From Plebeiibacterium sediminum (lineage in GTDB: Bacteria; Bacteroidota; Bacteroidia; Bacteroidales; Marinilabiliaceae): 64,000 nt of DNA. The stretch spans positions 60,791 to 124,790 of the forward strand of contig NZ_JAPDPJ010000007.1 in NCBI RefSeq assembly GCF_026013605.1, read 5' to 3'. A model generated the notes under the pieces. The model was not told where the DNA came from. It did no database searches and worked only from the letters and a program-made list of their open reading frames with translations. Position numbers and translations under genes: made by a program. Shown here in pieces: positions 7,578-15,854 of this stretch (position 1 is its first letter; every line of letters starts with the position of its first letter).

Positions 7578-8393
7578 ATGAAAAAGGTATTGTTATTAAC
7601 CGATTTTTCAAATACAGCCCGAAATGCCGCTCTTTATGCATTGAAAATGTTTGCTGATGAGAATGTTCATTTTTCACTTTTAAATGCATACGATTTAGAG
7701 TTTAGTGGTAGTCCTTACGTAATGCAGGTTAAGGAGGAAATGGCATATGAGAGTGAAAAAGGATTAAAACAAGAAATGTCTGTCCTAAAGCGTGTCTTTC
7801 CTGAGGCTGTTATTGACGCTATTTCCAGTTTTGGATCTCTGATTGATGTTGTTCGAGAAAAAATTAAGGAAGATCACCCAGAATTAGTTGTATTAGGTTG
7901 CCGTGGCGAATCTGCACTTGAGAATTTTTTATTAGGATCAAATGCCTATGAAGTGATTAAAAATATTAAGGCTCCGATTCTGGTGGTTCCAAAATCTACT
8001 CAATTTAGAAAACCTGATAAGATTGTATTTGCTACAGATTTACAGGATGTTAAAAAGGATTCAGTAATGCGTCCGGTGCGTGATATTGTAGACAGATATA
8101 GATCAGCTTTGATGTTTGTAAATGTACTCGATGACGAATATGTTAACAGGTTGGATGCCGAAAATAAAATTGAAGCTCATTTCCCAAATGTAAACTTGAG
8201 TTTTAACTTTATTGAAGGAGATGATGTAGCCAAGAGTATCAATAAGTTTATGAATGAAAATGATGCTGAAATGATCGCTCTTGTAAGGCATGATGTAAGC
8301 TTCTTTGAACGCATCTTCCATCCTAGTATAACAAAACAAATGGTTTTACATCCAGAGCATCCAATGTTAATATTACACGATGAAATGGAATAG
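7578..8393 (+). CDS. Tandem universal stress protein (UspA x2)
   Basis: The preferred ATG at 7578 gives 271 residues beginning MKKVLLLTDFSN, the usual first strand of a Usp domain; an upstream in-frame start at 7548 would add ten unlikely residues. Two Usp domains follow each other. The first, at about 1-142, ends with VVLGCRGESALENFLLGSNA, a G-X9-G-S/T-like nucleotide loop. The second, at about 150-271, starts KIVFATDLQD and has a degenerate end without the full loop. Such tandem proteins act in the cytoplasm in stress survival, often binding ATP. It is monocistronic, with a bidirectional terminator shared with glyA. Confidence 0.88.
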   Translation: MKKVLLLTDFSNTARNAALYALKMFADENVHFSLLNAYDLEFSGSPYVMQVKEEMAYESEKGLKQEMSVLKRVFPEAVIDAISSFGSLIDVVREKIKEDHPELVVLGCRGESALENFLLGSNAYEVIKNIKAPILVVPKSTQFRKPDKIVFATDLQDVKKDSVMRPVRDIVDRYRSALMFVNVLDDEYVNRLDAENKIEAHFPNVNLSFNFIEGDDVAKSINKFMNENDAEMIALVRHDVSFFERIFHPSITKQMVLHPEHPMLILHDEME

Positions 8394-8415
8394 GTTTTAG
8401 TTTTGCTAAAAATAT

Positions 8416-8449
8416 AAAAGCCAGCTAAGAGAAATCAAAGCTGGCTTTT
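8416..8449. terminator. Bidirectional terminator between the Usp gene and glyA
   Basis: AAAAGCCAGCT and AGCTGGCTTTT form an 11-bp stem with A/T ends on both sides. It serves the convergent Usp (+) and glyA (-) genes. Confidence 0.8.
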
Positions 8450-8473
8450 GTATGTTAAAAAGTCGTATTAAAA

Positions 8474-9754
8474 TTAAAAAGCAAATAATGGGAATTTGCT
8501 CATCATTTCATTTACTTTAGTTTTTACCTCGTTAAGAGTAGTTTCACTTTCAACATCAGATAAAACCTGATCAATTAAGTCCACAATCGGAGCCATGTGC
8601 TCTTCTTTTAATCCTCTTGTTGAAAGAGCTGCAGTACCAACTCTGATACCTGAAGTCTGGAATGGACTTCTGCTATCGAATGGCACCATATTTTTATTAA
8701 TAGTAATATCTGCTTTTACTAAAGTGTTTTCAGCCACTTTACCAGTTAACTCAGGGAATTTAGTTCTAAGGTCAATAAGCATAGAGTGGTTATCAGTACC
8801 ACCAGATATAACTTTGTAACCTCTGGCAATAAAAGCTTCAGCCATTGTTTTAGCATTCTTTTGAACCTGAGTTTGATACTCAATATATTCAGGTTGTAAT
8901 GCTTCAAGGAATGATACTGCTTTAGCAGCTATTACGTGTTCAAGAGGTCCTCCTTGTACTCCAGGGAAAACAGCAGAGTTTAATAGAGAAGACATTTTTC
9001 TGATTACACCTTTAGGTGTTGTTTTTCCCCAAGGGTTATCAAAATCTTTCCCCATTAAGATAATACCTCCACGAGGTCCTCTTAATGTTTTATGAGTTGT
9101 AGAAGTAACAATATGCGCATGTTTTACAGGATTATCTAATAAACCGGCAGCAATTAAACCAGCAGGGTGAGCCATGTCAATCATTAAAATGGCACCAATT
9201 TCGTCAGCTAATCTTCTCATTCTTGCGTAATCCCACTCTCTTGAATAAGCAGAGGCTCCACCAATAATTAATTTTGGTTTATGTTCGCGAGCTTGAGCTT
9301 CCATCATTTCATAGTCAACAAGGCCAGTATCTTCTTTTACGCCATAAGCAATTGGTTCATATAATAAACCAGAGCTGTTTACAGGAGAACCATGAGATAA
9401 GTGTCCACCATGAGATAAATCTAATCCTAAAAATTTATCACCAGGATTTAAAACAGTCATTAATACTGCCATGTTTGCTTGTGCACCACTATGAGGTTGA
9501 ACATTTGCATATTCAGCATCATAAATTTTGCAAAGACGCTCAATGGCTAATGATTCACTTTGGTCAACTACTTCACATCCACCATAATATCTCGCACCTG
9601 GATATCCTTCCGCATATTTGTTAGTCATGTAAGAACCCATAGCTTCCATAACTTGTTCGCTAACAAAGTTTTCAGAAGCAATTAATTCAATACCATTTAG
9701 CTGGCGTTGATGTTCTTTTTCGATAAGCTCAAATATTTTATCGTCGCGTTTCAT
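8474..9754 (-). CDS. glyA: Serine hydroxymethyltransferase
   Basis: 426 residues from the ATG at 9754, the usual length for this enzyme; the longer frame to 9787 would add eleven non-conserved residues. It converts serine and tetrahydrofolate to glycine and methylene-tetrahydrofolate, using pyridoxal phosphate in the cytoplasm. The PLP lysine is Lys222 in [14 protein letters not shown]. Also present are the GARYYGG substrate loop (about 53-59), SHGGHLSHG (about 114-122) and the cofactor-binding [10 protein letters not shown]. All hallmark residues are in place. It is convergent with the Usp gene and upstream of it, on the same strand, lies a CLC transporter. Confidence 0.97.
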   Translation of the reverse strand: MKRDDKIFELIEKEHQRQLNGIELIASENFVSEQVMEAMGSYMTNKYAEGYPGARYYGGCEVVDQSESLAIERLCKIYDAEYANVQPHSGAQANMAVLMTVLNPGDKFLGLDLSHGGHLSHGSPVNSSGLLYEPIAYGVKEDTGLVDYEMMEAQAREHKPKLIIGGASAYSREWDYARMRRLADEIGAILMIDMAHPAGLIAAGLLDNPVKHAHIVTSTTHKTLRGPRGGIILMGKDFDNPWGKTTPKGVIRKMSSLLNSAVFPGVQGGPLEHVIAAKAVSFLEALQPEYIEYQTQVQKNAKTMAEAFIARGYKVISGGTDNHSMLIDLRTKFPELTGKVAENTLVKADITINKNMVPFDSRSPFQTSGIRVGTAALSTRGLKEEHMAPIVDLIDQVLSDVESETTLNEVKTKVNEMMSKFPLFAF

Positions 9755-9878
9755 AAAATAGATTATTAAAGGATGAGAGTCAATCAACTAATTTGTTTTC
9801 ATCCTGTATGTATAACAATTTAGATAAATATCTTGTAAATAGAGTGCAAATTTAAGATATACACTTTGTTTCAAAAAA

Positions 9879-11657
9879 TTATTCGTCTGAAAAGTGAATA
9901 AGAACTCGTCTGTATACAGAGAAAATTTTTGATTTGGACACAAAACCCATGTATTTGTCGTTCTCAATAACAGGAAGATTCCAGGCTCCTGTTTCTTCAA
10001 ATTTTTTCATTACAGAGTCCATACTTTCATTAATTTCAATAAAAGCCGGAGGTACCTGCATTAAATCTTCCACTACAGTATCATTATATCTTTCATGATT
10101 AAACATGATTTCTCTAATGTCATCTAATATTACAATACCTTTGAGTTGACCTTTAGAGCCAATGACAGGGAATAAATTACGTTTTGCTTTTGCTATTGTT
10201 TTTACTAAAGTTCCTAGTGTATCAGTTGACTTTACAGGTAGAAAATCAGTTTCTAAAACCTTGTTTAGTCGCATTAGGGTTAATACGGCCTTATCTTTAT
10301 GGTGTGTCAATAGTTCACCTTTTCGTGCTAATTGTTTTGTGTAAATAGAATGAGGCTCAAAATACATAATGGTTAAATATGATATTGTTGAGGTCATCAT
10401 TAAAGGAACAAATAACTCGTATCCATGGGTGATTTCTGCTATTAGGAAAATAGCTGTTAGTGGTGCGTGAAGAACACCTGCCATAATGGCTGCCATACCC
10501 ACTAATGTAAAGTGTGTTTCCGGAAGTAAATATAAGCCAGATGCATTAATTAATCTGGCAAAGAAATATCCCATAACTCCACCTGTAAATAAGGATGGTG
10601 CAAATATACCACCAACTCCACCACTACCAGTAGTTGCAGCAGATGCAAAAACTTTGAATAGCACTAAGAGTGCTAATAGAGCCAATAGTACCCATTCGTA
10701 GCCACGTAATTGATAAAATATACTATTGTCAAATACAATATCTTTTTTCCCATTTAAAAAGGCAATAATAGTATTATAGCCTTCACCATATAATTGTGGG
10801 AATATGAAAATGAGTATACTTAAAACAACACCACCGGCTAATAGTCTGAAATAAGGGTTGTTTATTTGACGAAACTTATCTTCTGTCCACATTAATGTTC
10901 TGGTAAAGTATAATGAAATAAATCCACCAAGAATACCTAATATGATATAAAAAGGAATGTTATTTAATACGAATTGGTTTTCAAGTTCCCACGAAAATTC
11001 GGCAGCTTCACCTAAAAACAGATAAGCAACAGTAGCAGCACTAAATGCAGAAATGAGCAGGGGTACTAAGGATGCCATACTTAAGCCTAGCATAAGTACT
11101 TCTAATGTAAATACCAGTCCGGCCATAGGAGCTTTAAATATACCGGAAACAGCTCCGGCAGCACCGCAACCTATAAGTAAGGAAATCGTTTTATAGTTTT
11201 GGTGAAATAATCTTCCCAGAGTTGAACCAATAGAAGCTCCTGTTAAAACAATAGGGGCCTCAGCTCCAACAGAACCACCAAAACCAATTGTAAAAGTACT
11301 TGCAATAATTGATGAAAAGTTGTTGTGTCTCTTTAGTTTACCGCTTCCTTTACTTAAGGAGTATAATATTTTAGATATTCCATGACCTAAACTATCCTTA
11401 ATAATTTGTCTGGAGAATAACACAGTAATAAAAATACCAATTACCGGATAAGCTAAATATAGAAAATTAATATTCTCAATATGAAACTGACCAGTTAAAA
11501 GGTGGTGGGTAAAGTGTATTGTATTTTTCAGCAATACAGCAGCTAAACCACTTAATAGTCCGGTAATTAAACTTAATATTAGAATAAAGTTCTTTTGACT
11601 GATATGTTTTACTCTCCATATCAAAAAACGTCTGAAATAAATTGATGCATTCTCCAT
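9879..11657 (-). CDS. CLC-type chloride channel/transporter with CBS pair (paralog 1)
   Basis: 592 residues from the ATG at 11657; the second CLC in this window has exactly the same length, which supports this start. The membrane part (about 20-440) has the CLC selectivity segments: GGSVGAEAPIV with gating Glu133, and the GSGGVGGIFAP loop. The cytoplasmic tail (about 450-592) carries two CBS domains that may sense nucleotides. The internal proton glutamate of Escherichia coli ClcA (E203) aligns with Val187 here (FTLEV), as in eukaryotic CLC channels. It may therefore not be a classical chloride/proton exchanger; that is inference. It lies upstream of glyA on the same strand. Confidence 0.92.
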   Translation of the reverse strand: MENASIYFRRFLIWRVKHISQKNFILILSLITGLLSGLAAVLLKNTIHFTHHLLTGQFHIENINFLYLAYPVIGIFITVLFSRQIIKDSLGHGISKILYSLSKGSGKLKRHNNFSSIIASTFTIGFGGSVGAEAPIVLTGASIGSTLGRLFHQNYKTISLLIGCGAAGAVSGIFKAPMAGLVFTLEVLMLGLSMASLVPLLISAFSAATVAYLFLGEAAEFSWELENQFVLNNIPFYIILGILGGFISLYFTRTLMWTEDKFRQINNPYFRLLAGGVVLSILIFIFPQLYGEGYNTIIAFLNGKKDIVFDNSIFYQLRGYEWVLLALLALLVLFKVFASAATTGSGGVGGIFAPSLFTGGVMGYFFARLINASGLYLLPETHFTLVGMAAIMAGVLHAPLTAIFLIAEITHGYELFVPLMMTSTISYLTIMYFEPHSIYTKQLARKGELLTHHKDKAVLTLMRLNKVLETDFLPVKSTDTLGTLVKTIAKAKRNLFPVIGSKGQLKGIVILDDIREIMFNHERYNDTVVEDLMQVPPAFIEINESMDSVMKKFEETGAWNLPVIENDKYMGFVSKSKIFSVYRRVLIHFSDE

Positions 11658-11664
11658 AGCGATA

Positions 11665-11672
11665 CAAAAGTA
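11665..11672 (-). promoter_or_regulatory. Candidate -7 box of CLC paralog 1
   Basis: On the minus strand TACTTTTG matches TAnnTTTG. It ends only 8 nt before the ATG at 11657, so the mRNA would be almost leaderless. From here to 11917 I see no gene, only AT-rich sequence. Confidence 0.35.
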
Positions 11673-11917
11673 TATCAATTCATTGAGATGAACTGTTAAA
11701 TTAAGTCAAAAAAGAAAATCGTTAATTCAAAAATTAAAATTGACATTAACTGAATAATCAAATACGACCATAAAGTGTAATTAATTGTCCTTTCTATTGT
11801 TTATTTATGTTAAAAATGAAAATAAATGATGATGTTATTGTTTTGATAATCAGCTGAAAGATGTTATTTAGTAAATTGGCTGAAAATGTATGTGGTTAAA
11901 ACGAACTAAAATTAGCT

Positions 11918-11925
11918 TACCTTTG
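11918..11925 (+). promoter_or_regulatory. Candidate -7 box of the DEAD-box helicase gene
   Basis: TACCTTTG fits TAnnTTTG; the -33 region is weak. It implies an untranslated leader of about 115 nt, as is common for cold-shock-type helicase genes. Confidence 0.4.
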
Positions 11926-12047
11926 CGGTCGATTTTTACAAAGGTATAAATCATTCATATTAAAATGATAGTTCAGCGAACTTCTCTTTTTCAGCGATTA
12001 AGAAATGATATTTGATAAAGCGGGGAGGGCTGAAAAAAAGGTAGTTT

Positions 12048-13736
12048 ATGATAACATTTGAAGAAACCGGCTTGTCTCCGGAAGTTCTAAAGGCGATTAA
12101 TGAATTAGGGTATGTAAACCCAACTCCCATTCAGGAAAAAACAATTCCAGAATTAAAAGATGGTACAAACGATGTTGTTGCGTTAGCACAAACAGGAACA
12201 GGTAAAACTGCAGCTTTTAGTTTACCTATTATTGAACGTGTTGATTGTAATAATAAAAACGTTCAGGTACTGGTACTTTGTCCAACACGTGAGTTGGCAC
12301 TGCAAATTACAAAAGATATCATTGCTTATTCCAAGTATATCTCAGATTTATATATCACAGCCGTATACGGTGGTGCTGATATTAGCAAACAAATGAGAGA
12401 GCTTAAAAAAGGTAGCCAGATTGTTGTGGGTACTCCAGGTAGAGTAAATGACTTATGTAAGAGAGGTGTACTTAAGTTGGATAAGTTGAATTATCTGGTA
12501 CTTGATGAGGCAGATGAGATGTTGAATATGGGATTTAAAGAAGAACTAGATTCTATTATTTCAAATACTCCAGATACTCGCCAGTCCTTATTGTTTTCTG
12601 CAACAATGCCAAAAGAAATTGAAAGCATGGCCAATAGATATTTATCTAACCCAGTTCAATTGAAAGTTGGTAAGCAGAATGCAGGGGCAACAACAGTTGA
12701 CCATATTTTTTACATGGTACATGCAAAGGATAGATATTTAGCTCTAAAACGTATTGCAGATATTAATCCGGATATTTATGGTATTGTATTTTGTCGTACT
12801 CGTCATGAAACAAAAGAAGTTGCTGAAAAATTGATGGCCGATGGTTACAATGCGGATGCATTGCACGGGGATTTATCTCAGGCTCAGAGAGATCAGGTAA
12901 TGCATCGTTTCAGAAGCAGACACTTACAAATTCTTGTGGCAACCGATGTAGCAGCAAGGGGTATTGATGTTAACGATTTATCTCATGTAATTAATTATAA
13001 TTTACCTGATGATATTGAGGCATATACACACCGAAGTGGAAGAACGGGACGTGCAGGTAAAACAGGAACTAGTATAGCAATTGTTCATACCAAAGAGTCA
13101 AGTAAGATTCGTGAGATTGAAAGAATTTCAGGAATTAAATTCAAGAGGGAGATGGTTCCTTCTGGGGCTGAAATTTGTACTCGTCAATTGTTCCACTTAG
13201 TGGACCGTGTTGAGAATGTGGAGATTAATCATGAGCAAATTGATTCTTTTTTACCTCAAATTATCGAAAAATTATCAGGTTTTGATAGAGAAGATTTGAT
13301 TAAACGATTTGTATCTGTAGAGTTTAATAGATTTATTTCTTACTACGAAGGATCAAAAGACTTAAACGTTTATAAAAAAGATATAGTACAAGATCGTCCA
13401 GGAAGAAGAGGAAACGAAAAGTTTGGTAGGTTATATATCAATGTAGGTAAAGCTCACGGATTAACAGCCCAGCGTTTGATGGGAATAGTTAACGAAAACA
13501 CTGATAAAAAGAAAGTAAGCTTTGGTAAAATTGAAATATTAAGGAATTTTACATTTTTTGAAGTGGATGAAGGTGGACAAAAAATGGTTATATCTGCATT
13601 AAAAGGAGTTAAGTTTGAGAGTGAAAAACTTCATGTAGAACCAGCTACTGCAAAGCCACCAAAAAGAAATCAAAGAAAGAAATTTGATAATAATAATAAC
13701 AATAATAGTCGTTCTGATAATCGAAGAAGACGATAA
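12048..13736 (+). CDS. DEAD-box ATP-dependent RNA helicase (DeaD/DbpA-like)
   Basis: 562 residues. The Q motif is GYVNPTPIQ (21-29), the Walker A AQTGTGKT (47-54), then PTREL, TPGR, DEAD (153-156), SAT (184-186) and the C-terminal helicase motifs ARGID and HRSGRTGRAG. A DbpA-type RNA-binding domain follows at about 455-540, beginning with RLYINVGKAHGLTAQ. The tail is rich in Asn and Arg, likely binding RNA non-specifically. Enzymes of this type unwind rRNA and mRNA structures in ribosome assembly and at low temperature. A strong terminator follows. The DbpA-like domain argues for a ribosomal role, but specificity for 23S rRNA cannot be read from sequence. Confidence 0.93.
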   Translation: MITFEETGLSPEVLKAINELGYVNPTPIQEKTIPELKDGTNDVVALAQTGTGKTAAFSLPIIERVDCNNKNVQVLVLCPTRELALQITKDIIAYSKYISDLYITAVYGGADISKQMRELKKGSQIVVGTPGRVNDLCKRGVLKLDKLNYLVLDEADEMLNMGFKEELDSIISNTPDTRQSLLFSATMPKEIESMANRYLSNPVQLKVGKQNAGATTVDHIFYMVHAKDRYLALKRIADINPDIYGIVFCRTRHETKEVAEKLMADGYNADALHGDLSQAQRDQVMHRFRSRHLQILVATDVAARGIDVNDLSHVINYNLPDDIEAYTHRSGRTGRAGKTGTSIAIVHTKESSKIREIERISGIKFKREMVPSGAEICTRQLFHLVDRVENVEINHEQIDSFLPQIIEKLSGFDREDLIKRFVSVEFNRFISYYEGSKDLNVYKKDIVQDRPGRRGNEKFGRLYINVGKAHGLTAQRLMGIVNENTDKKKVSFGKIEILRNFTFFEVDEGGQKMVISALKGVKFESEKLHVEPATAKPPKRNQRKKFDNNNNNNSRSDNRRRR

Positions 13737-13796
13737 AGAATGGAGTAATACTATAGGTCAGTTTATTTTTTAATCTGACAACAAGATAAAAAAAAG

Positions 13797-13823
13797 GGTT
13801 TCAATTATTGAAACCTTTTTTTT
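13797..13823 (+). terminator. Intrinsic terminator of the helicase gene
   Basis: GGTTTCAA-TTA-TTGAAACC with a run of A before and eight T after; it can work in both directions. Confidence 0.8.
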
Positions 13824-13934
13824 ATTCTCATAGTTAAATCAAAAGAGACTGTCCGGTTTGAAGAGACAGCTCTTTTAATGATAGTAGTATAGAATGATAA
13901 GTTAGGGAGGTACTTCTTTAATATTTTTTAGTAG

Positions 13935-14495
13935 TTAAACTTCTGTCCAACTTACTTTATTTTTTATTCTTGATATTTGCATTTCGCTTACGCAAAATAG
14001 CTGTGCTATAATTTTTTGTTTTCTTCCGTTAGCCAGCATGTCTTTAATTGCACCAACATCAGACTGACTGAGTTTTGAATTTGTAACAATCCGACCTCTT
14101 TTTTTTCTTCCTTTTATTAGTTTTGGTTTTGACCTGTCAAAACTAATTTGCCTTGTGCACCATTCAAGATTGCTAACATGATTATTTAATTTGTTCCAAT
14201 CTTTATGTATAACAACATCAAAAGAATCATTTTCTTTTGAAAGAAACATCTCAGCAACTAATTTATGTATTAATAAAGTTTTTTTTTCGCCTTCGATTTT
14301 TAAATTAACACTGTTATAACCTTTTATGTTACCAAGTTTAATAATCTTTCCTTTTGGGTGGCACTTATAACAATAACTTTTTATTCTGCCATAGTTGCTT
14401 ACCTCGTATTTGAAATCAGTATATGGAATCTCTTTCCATTCTTCATCAAATATTTGTCTCAAGTTTGTTTTGGGAAGGTTTTCTTTAATTTCCAT
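13935..14495 (-). CDS. NUMOD4/HNH-like protein with C-terminal helix-turn-helix
   Basis: 186 residues. The N terminus is a NUMOD4 motif (EEWKEIPYTDFKYEVSNYGR, 18-37). An HNH_3-like core has His77 (IHKLVAEMF), His97 (VVIHKDW) and NNHVSNLEW. The last 40 residues form a helix-turn-helix, KIIAQLFCVSEMQISRIK. The Asp usually found before the second His is Ile. It is related to the protein at 4520-5158, most clearly in the HTH. Such modules come from homing endonucleases of phages and mobile introns; here the gene is solitary, between the helicase gene and an unknown gene. Nuclease activity is uncertain. Confidence 0.7.
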   Translation of the reverse strand: MEIKENLPKTNLRQIFDEEWKEIPYTDFKYEVSNYGRIKSYCYKCHPKGKIIKLGNIKGYNSVNLKIEGEKKTLLIHKLVAEMFLSKENDSFDVVIHKDWNKLNNHVSNLEWCTRQISFDRSKPKLIKGRKKRGRIVTNSKLSQSDVGAIKDMLANGRKQKIIAQLFCVSEMQISRIKNKVSWTEV

Positions 14496-14781
14496 TTTCA
14501 GAGTAAATGTTAAATACTTTCTGTCCGATAAATGAACTTATATTTTGGTTAAAATTTGTATGACAAAAGTAGCTTTATTACTTGAAAGTACCAAATACAC
14601 AGGGGTTTGTAGGTGGTTTTGTAGGTGTTCGGTATATGTGTTTTTATAGGTTTTTTTAAATGAGGTATGATTTTTTATGTATGAATAACCCTGTTTTTTA
14701 AATAAAGAAAAAGTGAATTTTTTTTGAAAAAAATTAAATGTTCAACAATTTATGAACTGGATTTTGGGTATGGGAAACACT

Positions 14782-15852
14782 TTATTTTCTATGTATATAT
14801 GTAAGTATTTTATATTCTAAAAATATAGCTAAGTTAAAAGCTGGACAATAAAATCTATAATGAAATAATGACATTGGGGCTAATTTCTGAATGAAAGAAT
14901 TTCCAAATGCAGACAGCATTCCTGCTGTAAACCACCAATGACTGATTATCTCAGGTGAGATGTTTATTTCTGATTTATTTTGAGGTATACAGTTTAGTTT
15001 ATATAATGAGGTTGTTAGTAGCAAGTATTCATATGGAGTAGCAGTTTTTTGAAGTGCTAGGTTTATGTCATTTATTAGTTTTTGTTTGCAATGGCCTAAA
15101 TATTTGGTAGATGATATCAATCGTGAAATATGGTATAGTATGATGCAGGTGTTAGGATATTCAGGTGAAGATTTGAATGCAGATTTGAAATATAATGAAT
15201 TTAAAATAGTGATTTCAATAAGTTTAAGACTCTCAAAATCATTTTCATTCAATTCAAAGTTGTTATTGTTAACCCATAGAAATAAATTACTTAGAACACA
15301 TACGTCAAATTCAATGGGCATTTTTTCTCCAAACCAGGTTGAGTAAGCCTTTAAATGCTTTAGGTTTTCATGTCCATTTTTAATATAATTTTTAACGGAA
15401 TTAGCATGTTGAGTTATTGTTTGCTTGGTTTTGAAGGCATCAGGATAGGCAGGTTGTAGGCATAGTTGCACTAATGATGTTGTATCGATATCATCAGGTA
15501 AAACAAATTTATCAAGTTTCGAATAGAGGATGCCATTGGGAAAATGTTTACCTGGTTTCTTTTGCCAAAAGTTATAAGAATTACGTTCCGGTTTGTTTGT
15601 ATAGTCTTGAAAATTTGGTTTTATATCGTTAATGATATAAGCAGCAATTTCTTTTTCATTTTCTGTAAAATGTGTATTTAAGGAATTGATGATATAAGCA
15701 ATTGAAGCAGAAAAGAATATGTTATCATCAGGTATGCTTTTTCTTAACAGGGGATTCTTTCTGTAGGATGGAAATATCCCTTTTGCAAAATATCTTCTAT
15801 CATTATTAACCTGAATCTGTCTAATCTTATTTAGAATTTCTGTACTTGTCAT
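14782..15852 (-). CDS. Unknown protein, 356 residues, coupled to CLC paralog 2
   Basis: I do not recognise the family. The protein has no signal peptide and no clear membrane segment. It is rich in helix-forming residues, with conserved-looking elements such as FPNGILYSKLDKF, LPDDIDTTSLV (about 117-127) and STWFGEKMP. The DDIDTT motif and alternating helices recall alpha/alpha toroid proteins (terpene cyclase or prenyltransferase-like), but that is only a resemblance. It starts 2 nt after the CLC stop codon, so the two are surely co-transcribed and probably translationally coupled. The downstream 286 bp up to the next gene is AT-rich with no feature seen. Confidence 0.75.
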   Translation of the reverse strand: MTSTEILNKIRQIQVNNDRRYFAKGIFPSYRKNPLLRKSIPDDNIFFSASIAYIINSLNTHFTENEKEIAAYIINDIKPNFQDYTNKPERNSYNFWQKKPGKHFPNGILYSKLDKFVLPDDIDTTSLVQLCLQPAYPDAFKTKQTITQHANSVKNYIKNGHENLKHLKAYSTWFGEKMPIEFDVCVLSNLFLWVNNNNFELNENDFESLKLIEITILNSLYFKSAFKSSPEYPNTCIILYHISRLISSTKYLGHCKQKLINDINLALQKTATPYEYLLLTTSLYKLNCIPQNKSEINISPEIISHWWFTAGMLSAFGNSFIQKLAPMSLFHYRFYCPAFNLAIFLEYKILTYIHRK

Positions 15853-15854
15853 AT

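Noticed and set aside
9274..9624. 116-codon ORF on the plus strand inside glyA
   Set aside because: It is an antisense frame of a well-conserved gene and has no recognisable protein features.
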